The notes: a model not told the origin generated them from the sequence alone. DNA of 64,000 bases from Nocardioides sp. Root682 (GCF_001427795.1 NZ_LMHJ01000001.1:853773-917772), one strand, 5' to 3'. Counted from the first letter of the stretch, positions 7,824 to 17,189 are shown. Numbers and translations are program-made.

Positions 7824-9221
7824 TCAGCCGGGCGGGGCTGTCCCATCGGTCGTTCGGGGTGCACGTCCAGGCGCCGCGTCGGCGCTGGCTGGTGCGGGGA
7901 TGACCCGAGAGGCGTCGCCGACCGTGACCACCGATCCGGTGACCAGCACGGTCGCAACCCGGTCGGCATCTGCGAGGGCGATCGCTCTCGCGGACTCGAG
8001 CGCCGACGCAACACTGGGCGCGGTGTCCACCCGCGACGTCCCGAAGATCGTCCGCGCGAGGACAGCGAGCTCCTGCGCGGGCATGCTCCGCGGGCTGGAG
8101 TTGCGCGTGCAGACGACGACGTCGACGACGGGTTCGAGGGTGCGCAGCACCTCCTCGACGTCCTTGTCCGCCATCGCCGCGACGACCGCGATCGTGCGTG
8201 ACGGCGCCAGCTCTGCAAGCGACCCGGCCAGGGCGGCCGCGCCGTGCGGGTTGTGCGCCACGTCGAGGATCACCGGCGGCGTGCCCGGGTGCACCTCGAA
8301 GCGGCCCGGCGACGTGACCCGCTCGAGCGCCGTACGAACCACACCGAGGTCGAGCTGACTGCCGATGAGCGCCTCCACCGCGGCGATCGCGCAGGCCGCG
8401 TTCTCCGCCTGGTGGCGCCCGTGCAGCGCGAGGCGGAGGTCGTCGTACGAGCCGTGCAGGCCACGGACCGAGATGACCTGGGCGCCGTCGACGACGCGCC
8501 GTTCGGTCAGTGCGAAGCCGTCACCCTCCACGACGAGCCGCGCGCCGACTTCCTCGGCCCGTGCGCGCAGCACCTCCTCGACCCCTGCGCCCTGGCGGGC
8601 GCTGACCGCCACGGACCCGGGCTTGATGATCCCCGCCTTCTCCGTCGCGATGGCGGTCTCCGTGGCGCCCAGGTGGTCAGTGTGGTCGAGCGCAATCGGC
8701 AGGAGTACGGCGACGTCGGCGTCGATCACGTTCGTCGCGTCCCACCGCCCACCCATGCCGACCTCGACCACAGCGGTCCGCACGGCAGCGCGGGCGAAGG
8801 CCTGGTAGGCCATCGCCACGGTCATCTCGAAGAACGAGAGCGGGTGCCCGGTGGCGGTGTCGACGGCGGCGGCCTGCTCGGCCACGGCTTCGTAGGCGGA
8901 CACCAGCGCGGCCTGGCCGATGATGTCCTCGGCGATGGCGATGCGCTCCCTGATGCTCGTCAGGTGGGGACTGGTGAACCGGCCGGTCCGCTCCCCCGAG
9001 GCGGCGAGCAGCGCTTCGACCATCCGCGCCGTGCTCGTCTTGCCGTTGGTGCCGGTGAGGTGGACGCTCCGGTACGCACGATGGGGGTTGCCCAACCGGG
9101 CGGCCAGCATCTCGATCCGCTCGAGTGACGGCGCGATCCGGGTCTCCGGCCACCTCCGGAGGAGCTGGTCCTCGACGTCCTCCAGCACGAGCGTCCCGCG
9201 CGTCACGGCAGCGCTGCTCAC
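7824..9221 (-). CDS. folC: Dihydrofolate synthase / folylpolyglutamate synthase
   Basis: About 465 residues of the Mur-ligase fold. The P-loop GTNGKTSTA and the SPHLTSIRERI segment after it are characteristic of FolC, which adds glutamate to dihydropteroate and to folates in an ATP-dependent reaction. GGRWDATN and LDVAHNPHG, both conserved in the family, are present. I place the start at GTG 9221 because it overlaps the stop of the preceding gene as GTGA; the longer frame to 9311 would run deep into that gene. FolC retains folates in the cell, which fits a locus where three THF-dependent demethylation or C1 steps are encoded nearby. Confidence 0.9.
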   Translation of the reverse strand: MSSAAVTRGTLVLEDVEDQLLRRWPETRIAPSLERIEMLAARLGNPHRAYRSVHLTGTNGKTSTARMVEALLAASGERTGRFTSPHLTSIRERIAIAEDIIGQAALVSAYEAVAEQAAAVDTATGHPLSFFEMTVAMAYQAFARAAVRTAVVEVGMGGRWDATNVIDADVAVLLPIALDHTDHLGATETAIATEKAGIIKPGSVAVSARQGAGVEEVLRARAEEVGARLVVEGDGFALTERRVVDGAQVISVRGLHGSYDDLRLALHGRHQAENAACAIAAVEALIGSQLDLGVVRTALERVTSPGRFEVHPGTPPVILDVAHNPHGAAALAGSLAELAPSRTIAVVAAMADKDVEEVLRTLEPVVDVVVCTRNSSPRSMPAQELAVLARTIFGTSRVDTAPSVASALESARAIALADADRVATVLVTGSVVTVGDASRVIPAPASADAAPGRAPRTTDGTAPPG

Positions 9222-10123
9222 GACGCACTCTGCTTCGGTGCGCCAACCCGCGCCCGCGCGCGACGGCGGGGCGGGGCATCCTGCAGGCGTGCCAGCTCGG
9301 CGATGCGCCACCGCTCGGTCTCGGCGACCTGGTTGAAGGTGAACAGGTGCAGGCCGGCGACGTTCATGTCCGCGCGCCCGAGCGTCGCCGCCGCACGGTC
9401 GAGGAAGCGCAGCGGGTCATACCCGCCGGGGGCAGCCATGCGCGCGAAGAGACCACCGTTCTTGGCCAGGAAGCGCGCCGACTCCCCCACCCCGATCTTC
9501 GAGGCCATCCGTAGCAGCTTCACCCGCTCGACCGGCCCCGGGAGCCCGACGAGGATCGGCAGGTCGACGCCGCGCGCCCGCACCCGGCGGACCCAGGCCG
9601 CGAGGACGGCAGGATCGAAGGTCAGGTTGCTGACGATCTGCGTGGCGTGCCGTCGCTTGTCCCACATGGCCTGGATCGTGAGGTCGTCCTCGATGCTCGG
9701 GTGCGACTCCGGGTAGCCGGTGACGCCCACCTCGGCAAACGGGTTCCCTGCGACCGCGAGGTCCTCGAGGACCTGCAGCGCGCTCGCGTAGGCGCCCGCC
9801 TGCGCTGTCGCGTCCCCGGAGGGCACGAAGACCTTGCTGATCCCCGCCTCCCGCAGCCGCGCAGCGATCTCCGCGAGCTCACCCGGCCCCGCGATCATCC
9901 GCGCAGCAAGGTGCGGGACGACGTCGAACCCGGCGCCGGCCAGCAGCTCCGCGGTCTCGAGGGTCGCCCCCAGCCCCTTGGCCGGCGACGCCGTCACCGT
10001 CACCGTCGCGCCAACCGGGAGGCTGGCACTGGCGTCGTCGACGACTTTGGCGGTGGGGAGCACCTCGTAGCGGACCCGGGCCAGCAGGTCCGCGAGCACG
10101 TCCGTGCGGTCGCGTCGGCTCAT
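9218..10123 (-). CDS. metF: Methylenetetrahydrofolate reductase-like protein
   Basis: 301 residues of the MTHFR TIM-barrel family, recognised by VGVTGYPESHP, by RHATQIVSNLTFDP near the folate site, and by the closing GLHLFTFN strand. The usual MetF opening (FEF..P and VTYGAGGS) is replaced by VTVTASPAKGL, so this is a divergent member. The family interconverts 5,10-methylene-THF and 5-methyl-THF with FAD and NAD(P)H. Here it would draw on the methylene-THF made by dimethylglycine and sarcosine oxidation. ATG 10123 overlaps the folP stop (ATGA) and its own stop overlaps the folC start, so translation is coupled. The direction of the reaction in the cell is not evident. Confidence 0.75.
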   Translation of the reverse strand: MSRRDRTDVLADLLARVRYEVLPTAKVVDDASASLPVGATVTVTASPAKGLGATLETAELLAGAGFDVVPHLAARMIAGPGELAEIAARLREAGISKVFVPSGDATAQAGAYASALQVLEDLAVAGNPFAEVGVTGYPESHPSIEDDLTIQAMWDKRRHATQIVSNLTFDPAVLAAWVRRVRARGVDLPILVGLPGPVERVKLLRMASKIGVGESARFLAKNGGLFARMAAPGGYDPLRFLDRAAATLGRADMNVAGLHLFTFNQVAETERWRIAELARLQDAPPRRRARARVGAPKQSAS

Positions 10124-11019
10124 GCGCCCGCTCCGCTCCGGACAGCGTGGAGTCGTCGCGCGACGCGCACCGCGGCCGATGCCGCGGGTACGGCGTGCAC
10201 GCGCACTCCCCAGGCTCCGCCCGCCGCGGCGATCGCGGCGACGGCGGTCGACGCGTCGTCGCGGTCAAGGGGATGGCCCGGTTCGAGGCCGCCGTGGTCG
10301 ACGCACTCCGCCAGGAAGCGCTTGCGCGACGCTCCGACCAGGACCGGCAGGCCGAGCGACTGCAGCTGGGGAAGCGCGGCGAGCAGGGACCATGTCTGGT
10401 CCGCGGACTTGGCGAAACCCAGACCGGGATCGAGCACGATCTTCTCGGCCGGCACGCCAGCAGCGAGGGCGGCGTCCACCCGCATCGACAGCTCCGCGAG
10501 CACCTCGCCGACGACGTCGTCGTACGTCGCCCGCTGCTGCATGTGTGCGGCATGGCCGCGCCAGTGCATGAGGACGCCCAGCGCCCCCGAATCGGCGAGA
10601 ACGGCCAGCATCGCCGGGTCCGCGAGTCCGCCCGAGACGTCGTTGACGATGGCGGCGCCGGACTCGATCGCGGCGGCCGCCACGGAGGCCCGCATCGTGT
10701 CCACCGACACGGTGACGCCTTCCTCGCTCAACGCCCGGATCACCGGCAGGACGCGACCCAGCTCCTCGTGCTCGTCCACCCGTACGGCGCCCGGCCGGGT
10801 CGACTCGCCGCCGACGTCCACGACGTCCGCTCCCTGCTCGACCAGCGCGAGTCCGCGCGCGATCGCCCGGTCGACACCGTCGAACCGTCCACCGTCGGAG
10901 AAGGAGTCCGGCGTGACGTTGAGGATGCCCAGGACCCGGCACCGACCGAGGGCCTCCACGCGGGACGCCCTTCGTGACGCCGGCGTCCTGGCGACGAGGA
11001 GAGCGGGCGCCGTCGTCAT
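10120..11019 (-). CDS. folP: Dihydropteroate synthase
   Basis: 299 residues with the two diagnostic folP motifs: [13 protein letters not shown] near residue 32 and [11 protein letters not shown] near residue 67. Further conserved segments are [16 protein letters not shown] and GASRKRF. The enzyme condenses p-aminobenzoate with hydroxymethyl-dihydropterin pyrophosphate. Its p-aminobenzoate could come from the pabA/pabB pair at 38.6-40.5 kb. It overlaps both neighbours by 4 bp (ATGA), inside a compact folate operon. Actinobacteria usually also have a folP beside folB/folK/folE; those genes are absent here, so this may be a second, pathway-dedicated copy. That point is inference. Confidence 0.9.
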   Translation of the reverse strand: MTTAPALLVARTPASRRASRVEALGRCRVLGILNVTPDSFSDGGRFDGVDRAIARGLALVEQGADVVDVGGESTRPGAVRVDEHEELGRVLPVIRALSEEGVTVSVDTMRASVAAAAIESGAAIVNDVSGGLADPAMLAVLADSGALGVLMHWRGHAAHMQQRATYDDVVGEVLAELSMRVDAALAAGVPAEKIVLDPGLGFAKSADQTWSLLAALPQLQSLGLPVLVGASRKRFLAECVDHGGLEPGHPLDRDDASTAVAAIAAAGGAWGVRVHAVPAASAAVRVARRLHAVRSGAGA

Positions 11020-11930
11020 GACGGCATCTCGCCCGTGGAGGCTCCGGCAAGGCCGCGGGCCGTTGCAGGCGGGGCTGACGCGAGGTTGCGCTCGGCGATC
11101 TCGACGATGTTGGTGAGCAGCATCGCCCGTGTCATCGGACCGACCCCGCCCGTGGCCGGGCTGACCTTGCCCGCGACCGCGTTGACCTCGGGATGGACGT
11201 CGCCGAGGATGCCCTCGATCGTCCGGGTCACGCCGACGGACAGCACGGTCGCCCCGGGACTGATCCAGTCCGGCTTCACCAGGTGCGCGACGCCGGCTGC
11301 AGCGACGACCACGTCCGAGGCCCGGGCGTGGGCCGCGACGTCGAGCGTCGCCTCATGGCAGAGGGTGACGGTCGCGTGCTCCGACGGCCGGGTGAGCATC
11401 AGCCCCAACGGCCGTCCCACCGTCAGGCCGCAACCGATCACGCAGAACCGCTGCCCGGTGATCTCCACGTCGTGCTGGCGCAGCAGCTCGATGATGCCGC
11501 GCGGTGTGCACGGCAACGGTCCGGGAATGCCGAGGACCAGCTTGCCGAGGTTCATCGGGTGCAGGCCGTCGGCGTCCTTGTCGGGGTCGATCAGCTGCAG
11601 GACACGGTGCATGTCGATGTGCGGAGGCAGCGGCAGCTGCACGATGAAGCCCGTGCACGCGGGGTCTTCGTTGAGCTGGAGAACCGCCCGTTCGATCTCC
11701 TCCTGCGACGCAGTCGCCGGGAGCTCCACCCGGAGCGACTCGACGCCGATGTCGGCGCAGTCGCGGTGCTTGCCCGCGACGTAGGAGTGGCTGCCCGGGT
11801 CGTCCCCGACGAGGACGGTCCCCAGGCCGGGTTGCACACCCCGGGCCTTGAGCACGCCGACCCGGTCGGCGAGCTGCACCTTGAGGGCGGCAGCGACCTT
11901 GCTTCCGTCGATCTTCTTCGCGATGGCCAC
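11016..11930 (-). CDS. folD: Methylene-THF dehydrogenase / methenyl-THF cyclohydrolase
   Basis: About 304 residues. The conserved segments [22 protein letters not shown] (with the substrate Lys), [11 protein letters not shown] and DVDGxHP-like [11 protein letters not shown], plus the nucleotide site [13 protein letters not shown] and [10 protein letters not shown], all identify FolD. It oxidises 5,10-methylene-THF to 10-formyl-THF, the substrate of PurU at 14279. GTG 11930 is preceded by GAAAGGCGG and gives the normal N-terminus ([12 protein letters not shown]). An alternative GTG at 11966 overlaps the upstream stop but adds an unusual 12-residue extension. It forms an operon with folP-metF-folC. 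Confidence 0.92.
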   Translation of the reverse strand: MAIAKKIDGSKVAAALKVQLADRVGVLKARGVQPGLGTVLVGDDPGSHSYVAGKHRDCADIGVESLRVELPATASQEEIERAVLQLNEDPACTGFIVQLPLPPHIDMHRVLQLIDPDKDADGLHPMNLGKLVLGIPGPLPCTPRGIIELLRQHDVEITGQRFCVIGCGLTVGRPLGLMLTRPSEHATVTLCHEATLDVAAHARASDVVVAAAGVAHLVKPDWISPGATVLSVGVTRTIEGILGDVHPEVNAVAGKVSPATGGVGPMTRAMLLTNIVEIAERNLASAPPATARGLAGASTGEMPS

Positions 11931-11962
11931 GGGGCCCGCCTTTCGGGATGCTTGAGGAGGGA

Positions 11963-13141
11963 TCACACGGTCAGTGCCGCGTCGAGCTGATGGCGCCAGC
12001 GGTCGAACAGGCGGGTCTGGTTCATCCCCAGGACCCCGACAGGTACGTCGCCGCGGCGGTAGACCGCCAGGAGGGAGTGGCTCTCCACCGAGCCCTCCTC
12101 GATCGTGACCGAGTCGGCCTCGCCCGCGTGTCCAGCGAACTGGACCCGGACGTCGTACTGGTCGGACCAGAAGTAGGGAACGTTGACCGGGGTGCCCTCG
12201 TCGAGCGCCCCGCCACCGCGCCAGCGGAGCAGCGCGGCAACGGCGATCGCCGGGCGCTCCATCGCGCCGGCCCAGTGCTCGACCCGGTCATGACGACCCA
12301 GCCGAGTGTCGTACCAGGCCGCGCAGTCGCCGACAGCCATGACACCGGGCACGCTCGTGCGGCCGCGGTGGTCGCACTCGATCGCACCGCAGTGCAGGGC
12401 GAGCGCGCCGCCCAGCCACTCGGTGTTGGGGACCGCGCCGACGTCGACCAGGACCAGGTCCGCCGGCAACAGGGTTCCGTCCGCGAGCTCGACGCCTTCG
12501 ACCTGCCCGGTGCCGACCAGTCGGGCGACGCCGGTGCCACACCGCAGGTGGACGCCGTGAGCCTCGTGAAGGCCACTGACGACTGCGCCCATCGCGGCCC
12601 CGAGCGGTCCGGCCAGCGGCGTCGCCACGGCATCGACGACCGTGACGTGCAACCCCGACGCCTGCGCGGTGGCGGCGACCTCGCCGCCGATGAAGCCGGC
12701 GCCGATGACCACCAGGCGACCGCCGGGCAGCAGCTCGGCGCGGAGTGCGCGAGCGTCGGCGAGAGTGCGGAGGACGTGGACGCCCGCCAACCCTGCGGGA
12801 CCGGGCAGCGAGCGTGCCCGGGCGCCCGTCGCGACCACGACGCCGTCGCTGCGGATCCGCGTGCCGTTCTCGAGGACGACGGCGCCGGCAGTCGTGTCCA
12901 GCCCGACGGCCCGTGCGCCGAGGATCCAGCGTGCCGCGACGTCCTCGCCCGGGGACTCGAGGCCCAGCCCGTCCTCGTCGATCCGCCCGGCCAGGAACTC
13001 CTTCGACAGCGGAGGACGGTCGTAGGGGCGCTGCTTCTCGTCGCCCACGACGACCAGCTCACCATCGAAACCCTGGGACCGGAGCGCCCGCGCGGCGGAC
13101 AGGCCGGCAAGCGAGGCGCCGACGATCGTCACCTTCTTCAT
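11963..13141 (-). CDS. FAD-dependent NAD(P)H:ferredoxin/rubredoxin-type reductase
   Basis: About 392 residues of the two-dinucleotide-fold reductase family seen with Rieske oxygenases and P450s (BphA4-like). An FAD-binding [14 protein letters not shown] lies at the N-terminus and [12 protein letters not shown] follows. The NAD(P)H fold is [13 protein letters not shown], and VMAVGDCA is near the second FAD site. ATG 13141 has GGTGGGGGAA just upstream. No ferredoxin is encoded nearby, so its partner is unclear. The GbcA oxygenase already has its own reductase (33478), so this protein may serve another carrier. It is the first gene of the folate operon and is divergent from the IclR gene. Confidence 0.8.
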   Translation of the reverse strand: MKKVTIVGASLAGLSAARALRSQGFDGELVVVGDEKQRPYDRPPLSKEFLAGRIDEDGLGLESPGEDVAARWILGARAVGLDTTAGAVVLENGTRIRSDGVVVATGARARSLPGPAGLAGVHVLRTLADARALRAELLPGGRLVVIGAGFIGGEVAATAQASGLHVTVVDAVATPLAGPLGAAMGAVVSGLHEAHGVHLRCGTGVARLVGTGQVEGVELADGTLLPADLVLVDVGAVPNTEWLGGALALHCGAIECDHRGRTSVPGVMAVGDCAAWYDTRLGRHDRVEHWAGAMERPAIAVAALLRWRGGGALDEGTPVNVPYFWSDQYDVRVQFAGHAGEADSVTIEEGSVESHSLLAVYRRGDVPVGVLGMNQTRLFDRWRHQLDAALTV

Positions 13142-13153
13142 TTCCCCCACCTG

Positions 13154-13187
13154 ATGCGAATAGCACAACGAGACGCGTAATGCGCAA
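13154..13187. promoter_or_regulatory. Two 15-bp palindrome-like sites in the reductase/iclR intergenic region
   Basis: On the minus strand the sites read TTGTGCTATTCGCAT (13154-13168) and TTGCGCATTACGCGT (13173-13187). Both resemble TTGTGTAATACGCAA before purU. They lie between the divergent reductase-fol operon and the iclR gene, the usual place for autoregulation by an IclR protein. Confidence 0.5.
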
Positions 13188-13292
13188 CAGTCTGGAACTG
13201 TCGCCGATGACTGTCAAGAGGTTCGCGCGACCCGGGTCACATTTGTCGCCGGATCGGGGCGATCGCGAACAGCAGGCGGGTACGGTTGCGTC

Positions 13293-14105
13293 ATGAGCAA
13301 CGAGGAGCAGACGGCGAGCCGCAAGCCCACCAGTCGCGGCACGGACGGACAGGCCGGCGTCCAGTCCGTCGACCGCGCCATCACGGTGCTCGAGATCCTC
13401 GCCCGCGAGGGCCACGCGGGGGTCAGTGACATCGCCGCCGAGATCGGCGTGCACAAGTCCACTGCCTTCCGGCTGCTGGCCGCCCTGGAGGAGCGGGACC
13501 TGGTGGAGCAGAACACCGAGCGCGGCAAGTACCAGCTCGCCTTCGGCATCCTGCGCCTCGCCAGCGCCATCCCGACCCGCATCGACATGGTGCGTCAGGC
13601 CCAGCCGGTCCTCGACGCCCTCGCCCTCCAGCTCGACGAGACGATCAACCTCGCCGTCCTGCGGGAGCACTTCGCCGTCAACGTGCAGCAGGCACGCAGC
13701 TCCGCAGCGGTCATCAGCCAGAACTGGGTCGGTCAGCTGACCCCCCTCCACGCCACGTCGAGCGGCAAGATCCTCCTCGCCAACCTGCCGGACGAGCAGC
13801 GCGACGCGATCCTCGACAAGGCCGGCCTGCCGTCCCTGACCCCGGCCACGATCACCTCGCGCAAGAAGCTGCTCGACCAGCTCGAGGAGGTGCGCACCAC
13901 CGGCTTCGCCACGGTGGTCGAGGAGCTCGAGGTCGGCCTCAACGCCGCCGCCGTGCCGGTCCGCGACCACACCGGATCCGTGGTCGGCGCGTTGAGCGCC
14001 TCCGGCCCTGCCTTCAGGTTCAACGAAGCGCGCATGGCCGACGCCGAGGAAGCCCTGCGCGCGGCGGGCGACCGGATCAGCTACCGGATGGGTTCCATGG
14101 CCTGA
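13293..14105 (+). CDS. IclR-family transcriptional regulator
   Basis: 270 residues. An N-terminal winged helix-turn-helix (around VQSVDRAITVLEILAREGHAGVSDIA..GVHKSTAFRLLAALEERDLV, residues ~24-75) is followed by the IclR effector domain with THLHATSSGK-like LTPLHATSSGKILLA and a closing GSVVGALSASGP strand. IclR proteins act as dimers that respond to small carbon compounds. Its position between the folate operon and purU, together with shared palindromes in front of several units in the window, makes it the best candidate regulator of the betaine/C1 genes. The ligand is unknown. Confidence 0.88.
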   Translation: MSNEEQTASRKPTSRGTDGQAGVQSVDRAITVLEILAREGHAGVSDIAAEIGVHKSTAFRLLAALEERDLVEQNTERGKYQLAFGILRLASAIPTRIDMVRQAQPVLDALALQLDETINLAVLREHFAVNVQQARSSAAVISQNWVGQLTPLHATSSGKILLANLPDEQRDAILDKAGLPSLTPATITSRKKLLDQLEEVRTTGFATVVEELEVGLNAAAVPVRDHTGSVVGALSASGPAFRFNEARMADAEEALRAAGDRISYRMGSMA

Positions 14106-14140
14106 CCAAACCCCGCGGCGCCGTACGGCGTCCCTGGCCG

Positions 14141-14181
14141 ACGGCCGGGAGCAGGGTCCGAGAGGGCCTGCTCCCGGCCGT
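14141..14181 (+). terminator. Terminator hairpin after the iclR gene
   Basis: A perfect 15-bp stem (ACGGCCGGGAGCAGG with CCTGCTCCCGGCCGT) with an 11-base loop, 36 bp past the iclR stop. It separates iclR from purU, which therefore needs its own promoter. Confidence 0.75.
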
Positions 14182-14231
14182 TGCAATTCCGGCGGCGAAC
14201 CCCTTGACCGATCGCCGATCGACAAGGCACG

Positions 14232-14268
14232 CTGTTGCGTATCGCTCACCGAGTTGTGTAATACGCAA
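14232..14268. promoter_or_regulatory. Operator-like repeats upstream of purU
   Basis: CTGTTGCGTATC at 14232-14243 is repeated exactly at 38478-38489 upstream of dimethylglycine oxidase. TTGTGTAATACGCAA at 14254-14268 is a near-perfect 15-bp palindrome, and TTGCGTAT/ATACGCAA forms a wider inverted repeat across the region. The site ends 10 bp before the purU start, over its ribosome site. Confidence 0.55.
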
Positions 14269-14278
14269 AGGATGAACC

Positions 14279-15145
14279 ATGGCACCTCGACCCCCCGCCG
14301 GCAGCGAGTACGTACTGACGCTCACGTGTCCGGAATCGCCCGGCATCGTGTTCGCCGTCAGCCGCTTCGTCATGGAGCACGGCGGCAACATCAGTGCGAG
14401 CCAGCAGTTCGACGACCGTCTGACCGACACCTTCTTCATGCGCGTGCAGTTCCGCGTCGGCGACGCTGCCGTCTCCACCCTGCGCCACGACTTCCAGGCG
14501 ATCGCTGGCCAGTTCGCCATGGCGTGGCAGCTGCACGACATGCACACCCCCACCCGCACCCTGCTGATGGTCTCCCGCTTCGGGCACTGCCTGAACGACC
14601 TGTTGTTCCGCACCAGCACGGGCGCGCTGAACGTCGAGATCCCGGGCATCGTGTCCAACCACCGCGACTTCGAAGCCGTGGCCGATGCGAACGGCATCCC
14701 GTTCTTCCACGTCCCGGTCACGCCGGACACCAAGCCCGAGGCCGAGGCCCGGCTGCTCGAGCTCGTCGACGAGCTCGATGCCGACCTCGTCGTGCTCGCC
14801 CGCTACATGCAGGTGCTGTCCAACGAGCTGTGCGGCAAGCTCGAGGGGCGCGCCATCAACATCCACCACTCGTTCCTGCCGAGCTTCAAGGGCGCCAAGC
14901 CCTACCACCAGGCCCACGCACGCGGCGTGAAGCTGATCGGCGCCACTGCCCACTACGTCACGTCGGACCTCGACGAGGGCCCGATCATCGAGCAGGACGT
15001 CGCCCGGGTCGACCACTCCCTCGATGCTGCCGACATGACCGCCGCCGGTCGGGACGTGGAGGCCCAGGTCCTCGCGCGGGCCATCCGCTGGCACAGCGAG
15101 CACCGCGTGCTCCTCGACCGGAACCGCACCGTCGTCTTCCGCTGA
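14279..15145 (+). CDS. purU: Formyltetrahydrofolate deformylase
   Basis: 288 residues. An N-terminal ACT-type domain (VLTLTCPESPGIVFAVSRF, residues ~12-85) is followed by a formyltransferase-like catalytic domain with INIHHSFLPSFKGAKPYHQA and ATAHYVTSDLDEGPII, which hold the Asn/His/Asp active-site set. The enzyme hydrolyses 10-formyl-THF to formate and THF. In betaine degradation this regenerates free THF after FolD has oxidised the methylene groups released by the demethylating oxidases. ATG 14279 follows AAAGGA at good spacing. It is monocistronic, bounded by hairpins on both sides. Confidence 0.93.
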   Translation: MAPRPPAGSEYVLTLTCPESPGIVFAVSRFVMEHGGNISASQQFDDRLTDTFFMRVQFRVGDAAVSTLRHDFQAIAGQFAMAWQLHDMHTPTRTLLMVSRFGHCLNDLLFRTSTGALNVEIPGIVSNHRDFEAVADANGIPFFHVPVTPDTKPEAEARLLELVDELDADLVVLARYMQVLSNELCGKLEGRAINIHHSFLPSFKGAKPYHQAHARGVKLIGATAHYVTSDLDEGPIIEQDVARVDHSLDAADMTAAGRDVEAQVLARAIRWHSEHRVLLDRNRTVVFR

Positions 15146-15163
15146 CGCTTCGTCGGTCCACCA

Positions 15164-15201
15164 CGACAGGACCCCTGCCCGCGCGGGCAGGGGTCCTGTC
15201 G
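15164..15201. terminator. Perfect 38-bp palindrome, bidirectional terminator
   Basis: CGACAGGACCCCTGCCCGC is followed directly by its exact reverse complement (19+19 bp). It lies between the convergent purU and phosphatase genes, 19 bp after one stop and 26 bp after the other, and can serve both. Confidence 0.8.
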
Positions 15202-15226
15202 TCGTGCCACGGAAACACTCGATGGG

Positions 15227-16033
15227 TCAGGGCAGCGTCAGCGGCTGCTCCCAGGCCTCGAGCGGCGCCTTCCGCCAGCTGCCGTAGGTCGCGTTCGGGA
15301 ACATGATCCAGTCGCGTCCGAAGTGGCCGGCGTGCCGTGCGACGAGCTCTTCCTGCTCTCCCGCGGTGGCCCCGTCGAAGTCGTCGTGGAAGTCGGGAAG
15401 GCTGTCCCCGAGCAGCAGCACGACCTTGTGCTCCGCCTCCGCGACCGCCCGCCGCTCCTCCTTGCTCGGGCCGTAGAGCAACACCTGGCCTGGCACGACC
15501 TGGGGCAGCCCGAGCCCACGCAACGTGGCGAGAGTCGATTCCTTGTTCTCCTCGAACCGGTCGGAGACGTAGTAGATCGCCACCCCGTGCCGGTCGGCGT
15601 ACTCGAAGAAGTCAGCGGCACCAGGTGTCAGGCTCGGGGTGCCGCGAACCTCCCAGTCCGACCAGGTGTCCCAGGTCGTGTAGGTGTGGCAGGCCTCGAG
15701 GTCCCGTGCCAGCAACGCACTGTTGTCCAGCACGGTCTCGTCGAGGTCGGAGACCACGGCGAGCTGCTCGCCGTGACCGCGGCGCCCGGCGACCAGCTTC
15801 TTCAGACGGGCCTCGGCGACGGACCATGACTGGAGCTGCGCCGCGGCGGAGTGCGCCGACTGCTGGTAGCGGATGCCCATGGCGTACTCGCTGACGGGAC
15901 AGTCCTCGGACACGGTGCTGGCAGTGGTGCTGGCAGTGGTGCTGGCGATCGATGACGCGGCAGGATTCGCCGCGACGAGTGCCGCCGCAGCGACCCCCGT
16001 GACGAGGGCGCTCACCAGTGGGAAGTTGCTCAC
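15227..16033 (-). CDS. Secreted HAD-superfamily acid phosphatase (class B/C type)
   Basis: 268 residues. An N-terminal hydrophobic segment (LVSALVTGVAAAALVAANPA) is a probable signal peptide, followed by a short Ser/Thr/Ala repeat linker encoded by a 12-bp DNA repeat. The HAD nucleophile motif VVSDLDETVLDN has D96 and D98, and a later LLLGDSLPDF supplies the acidic metal ligands. The family hydrolyses phosphomonoesters outside the cytoplasm. A role in phosphate release from phosphocholine-like compounds would suit the choline genes next door, but nothing in the sequence proves the substrate. It faces purU across a shared terminator. Confidence 0.8.
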   Translation of the reverse strand: MSNFPLVSALVTGVAAAALVAANPAASSIASTTASTTASTVSEDCPVSEYAMGIRYQQSAHSAAAQLQSWSVAEARLKKLVAGRRGHGEQLAVVSDLDETVLDNSALLARDLEACHTYTTWDTWSDWEVRGTPSLTPGAADFFEYADRHGVAIYYVSDRFEENKESTLATLRGLGLPQVVPGQVLLYGPSKEERRAVAEAEHKVVLLLGDSLPDFHDDFDGATAGEQEELVARHAGHFGRDWIMFPNATYGSWRKAPLEAWEQPLTLP

Positions 16034-16075
16034 GAGAAGTCCTCCTGTTGTTGGGGTGGAGACGGGTGAAATGAC

Positions 16076-16113
16076 GCCGGCTCGACCACCCGTGCGTGGG
16101 TGGACGAGCCGGC
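16076..16113 (-). terminator. Terminator hairpin after the proX-type gene
   Basis: A 16-bp stem with one mismatch (GCCGGCTCGACCACCC with GGGTGGACGAGCCGGC) and a 6-base loop, 65 bp beyond the stop at 16178. It marks the end of the betB-betA-proVWX unit. Confidence 0.65.
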
Positions 16114-16177
16114 TTCCACGTACGTCGGGACCGGACTGCCCGCCCGCAGGACGGCCCCGACGTACTGCTCGCGCAGG

Positions 16178-17149
16178 TCAGCCCTTCAGCCAGGCGTCGA
16201 CCTCGTCCTTGTGGTCCTCGACCCACTTCTTCGCCGCGTCCTCGGGGTCCATCTGGTCCTCGGAGATGTACTTCGCGACGAGGTTCTGGTCCTCGTTGGT
16301 CCAGGTGAAGTTCTGGACCAGGCCGACGGCCGGGCTGTCGGAGTCGGCGAACTTCTTCGACACGACCTTGTTGAGGTCGTAGACGGGGTAGTCGCAGGCG
16401 ACCTTCGCCGGGTCGGCGTCGCAGCCTTCCGTGTAGTCAGGGAGATCGACCTTGACGAGCGCCACCTCACTGAGGAACCACTGCGGGTCGTAGAAGTAGC
16501 CGAGCATCGGCTTGTGGTTCTCCTCGGCCTCGCGGAACGCCTCGATCAGCGCCGTCTCACTGCCCGCGTAGACGACCTTGTAGTCGAGCCCGAGGTTCGA
16601 GACCAGTGCCTCGTCGTTCGTGACGAAGCCCGGGTCACCGTCGTACAGCGTCCCCTTGTCGCCCGACTCGGGCGTGCGGAAGAGGTCCGCGTACTTGTTC
16701 AGGTTCTTGGAGTCGGTGATGTCGGGGTACTTCTCGGCCATCCACGGCGGGACGAACCAGCCGATGACGCCCTCGTTGCCCGTGGATCCGAAGTCGACCG
16801 CGGATCCGTCACCGCCGGCGCTCTTCATGTACTTCTTCTGCAGCTCGGGGTGGCCCCAGTTCTCGATCACGACGTCCACCTCGCCACTGCCGAAGCCCTT
16901 CCACGACACCTGCTCGTCGAGGTCCTTGTAGTTGACGTTGCAGCCGAGCCGCGTCTTGGCGACGTAGCCGACCACGTGGGCATTCGCCTCGTAGCCGACC
17001 CACGGATTGATGGCGAGGTTCAGGTCGCCGCACTTCGTGTCGGCGGCCGCAGTGGAGTCCTGGATCGAACCCCCGCAGCCAGTCAGGGTGACAGCCAGGG
17101 CAAGCCCGGCCAGGGCCCCGGCTGCGCGGGGTCTCTTGAGTTCCATCAT
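16178..17149 (-). CDS. proX: Glycine betaine/choline ABC transporter substrate-binding lipoprotein
   Basis: About 323 residues. The N-terminus ends with the lipobox LTGC, so the mature protein is a lipid-anchored extracellular receptor. It belongs to the OpuAC/ProX class. Aromatic residues expected to cage the quaternary ammonium group are in NPWVGYEAN, ENWGHPE, GWFVPPWM and YDPQWFLSE. ATG 17149 (the first of two consecutive ATGs) follows GAGAGG by 4 bases. The frame is open further upstream, but those starts would put the signal sequence far inside. It is the last gene of the bet/pro operon, and its coding region stops short of the permease frame. Confidence 0.9.
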   Translation of the reverse strand: MMELKRPRAAGALAGLALAVTLTGCGGSIQDSTAAADTKCGDLNLAINPWVGYEANAHVVGYVAKTRLGCNVNYKDLDEQVSWKGFGSGEVDVVIENWGHPELQKKYMKSAGGDGSAVDFGSTGNEGVIGWFVPPWMAEKYPDITDSKNLNKYADLFRTPESGDKGTLYDGDPGFVTNDEALVSNLGLDYKVVYAGSETALIEAFREAEENHKPMLGYFYDPQWFLSEVALVKVDLPDYTEGCDADPAKVACDYPVYDLNKVVSKKFADSDSPAVGLVQNFTWTNEDQNLVAKYISEDQMDPEDAAKKWVEDHKDEVDAWLKG

Positions 17150-17189
17150 GGTGCCTCTCGGGTAGGGAAAGGGTTCTTCATCAGGCTGG

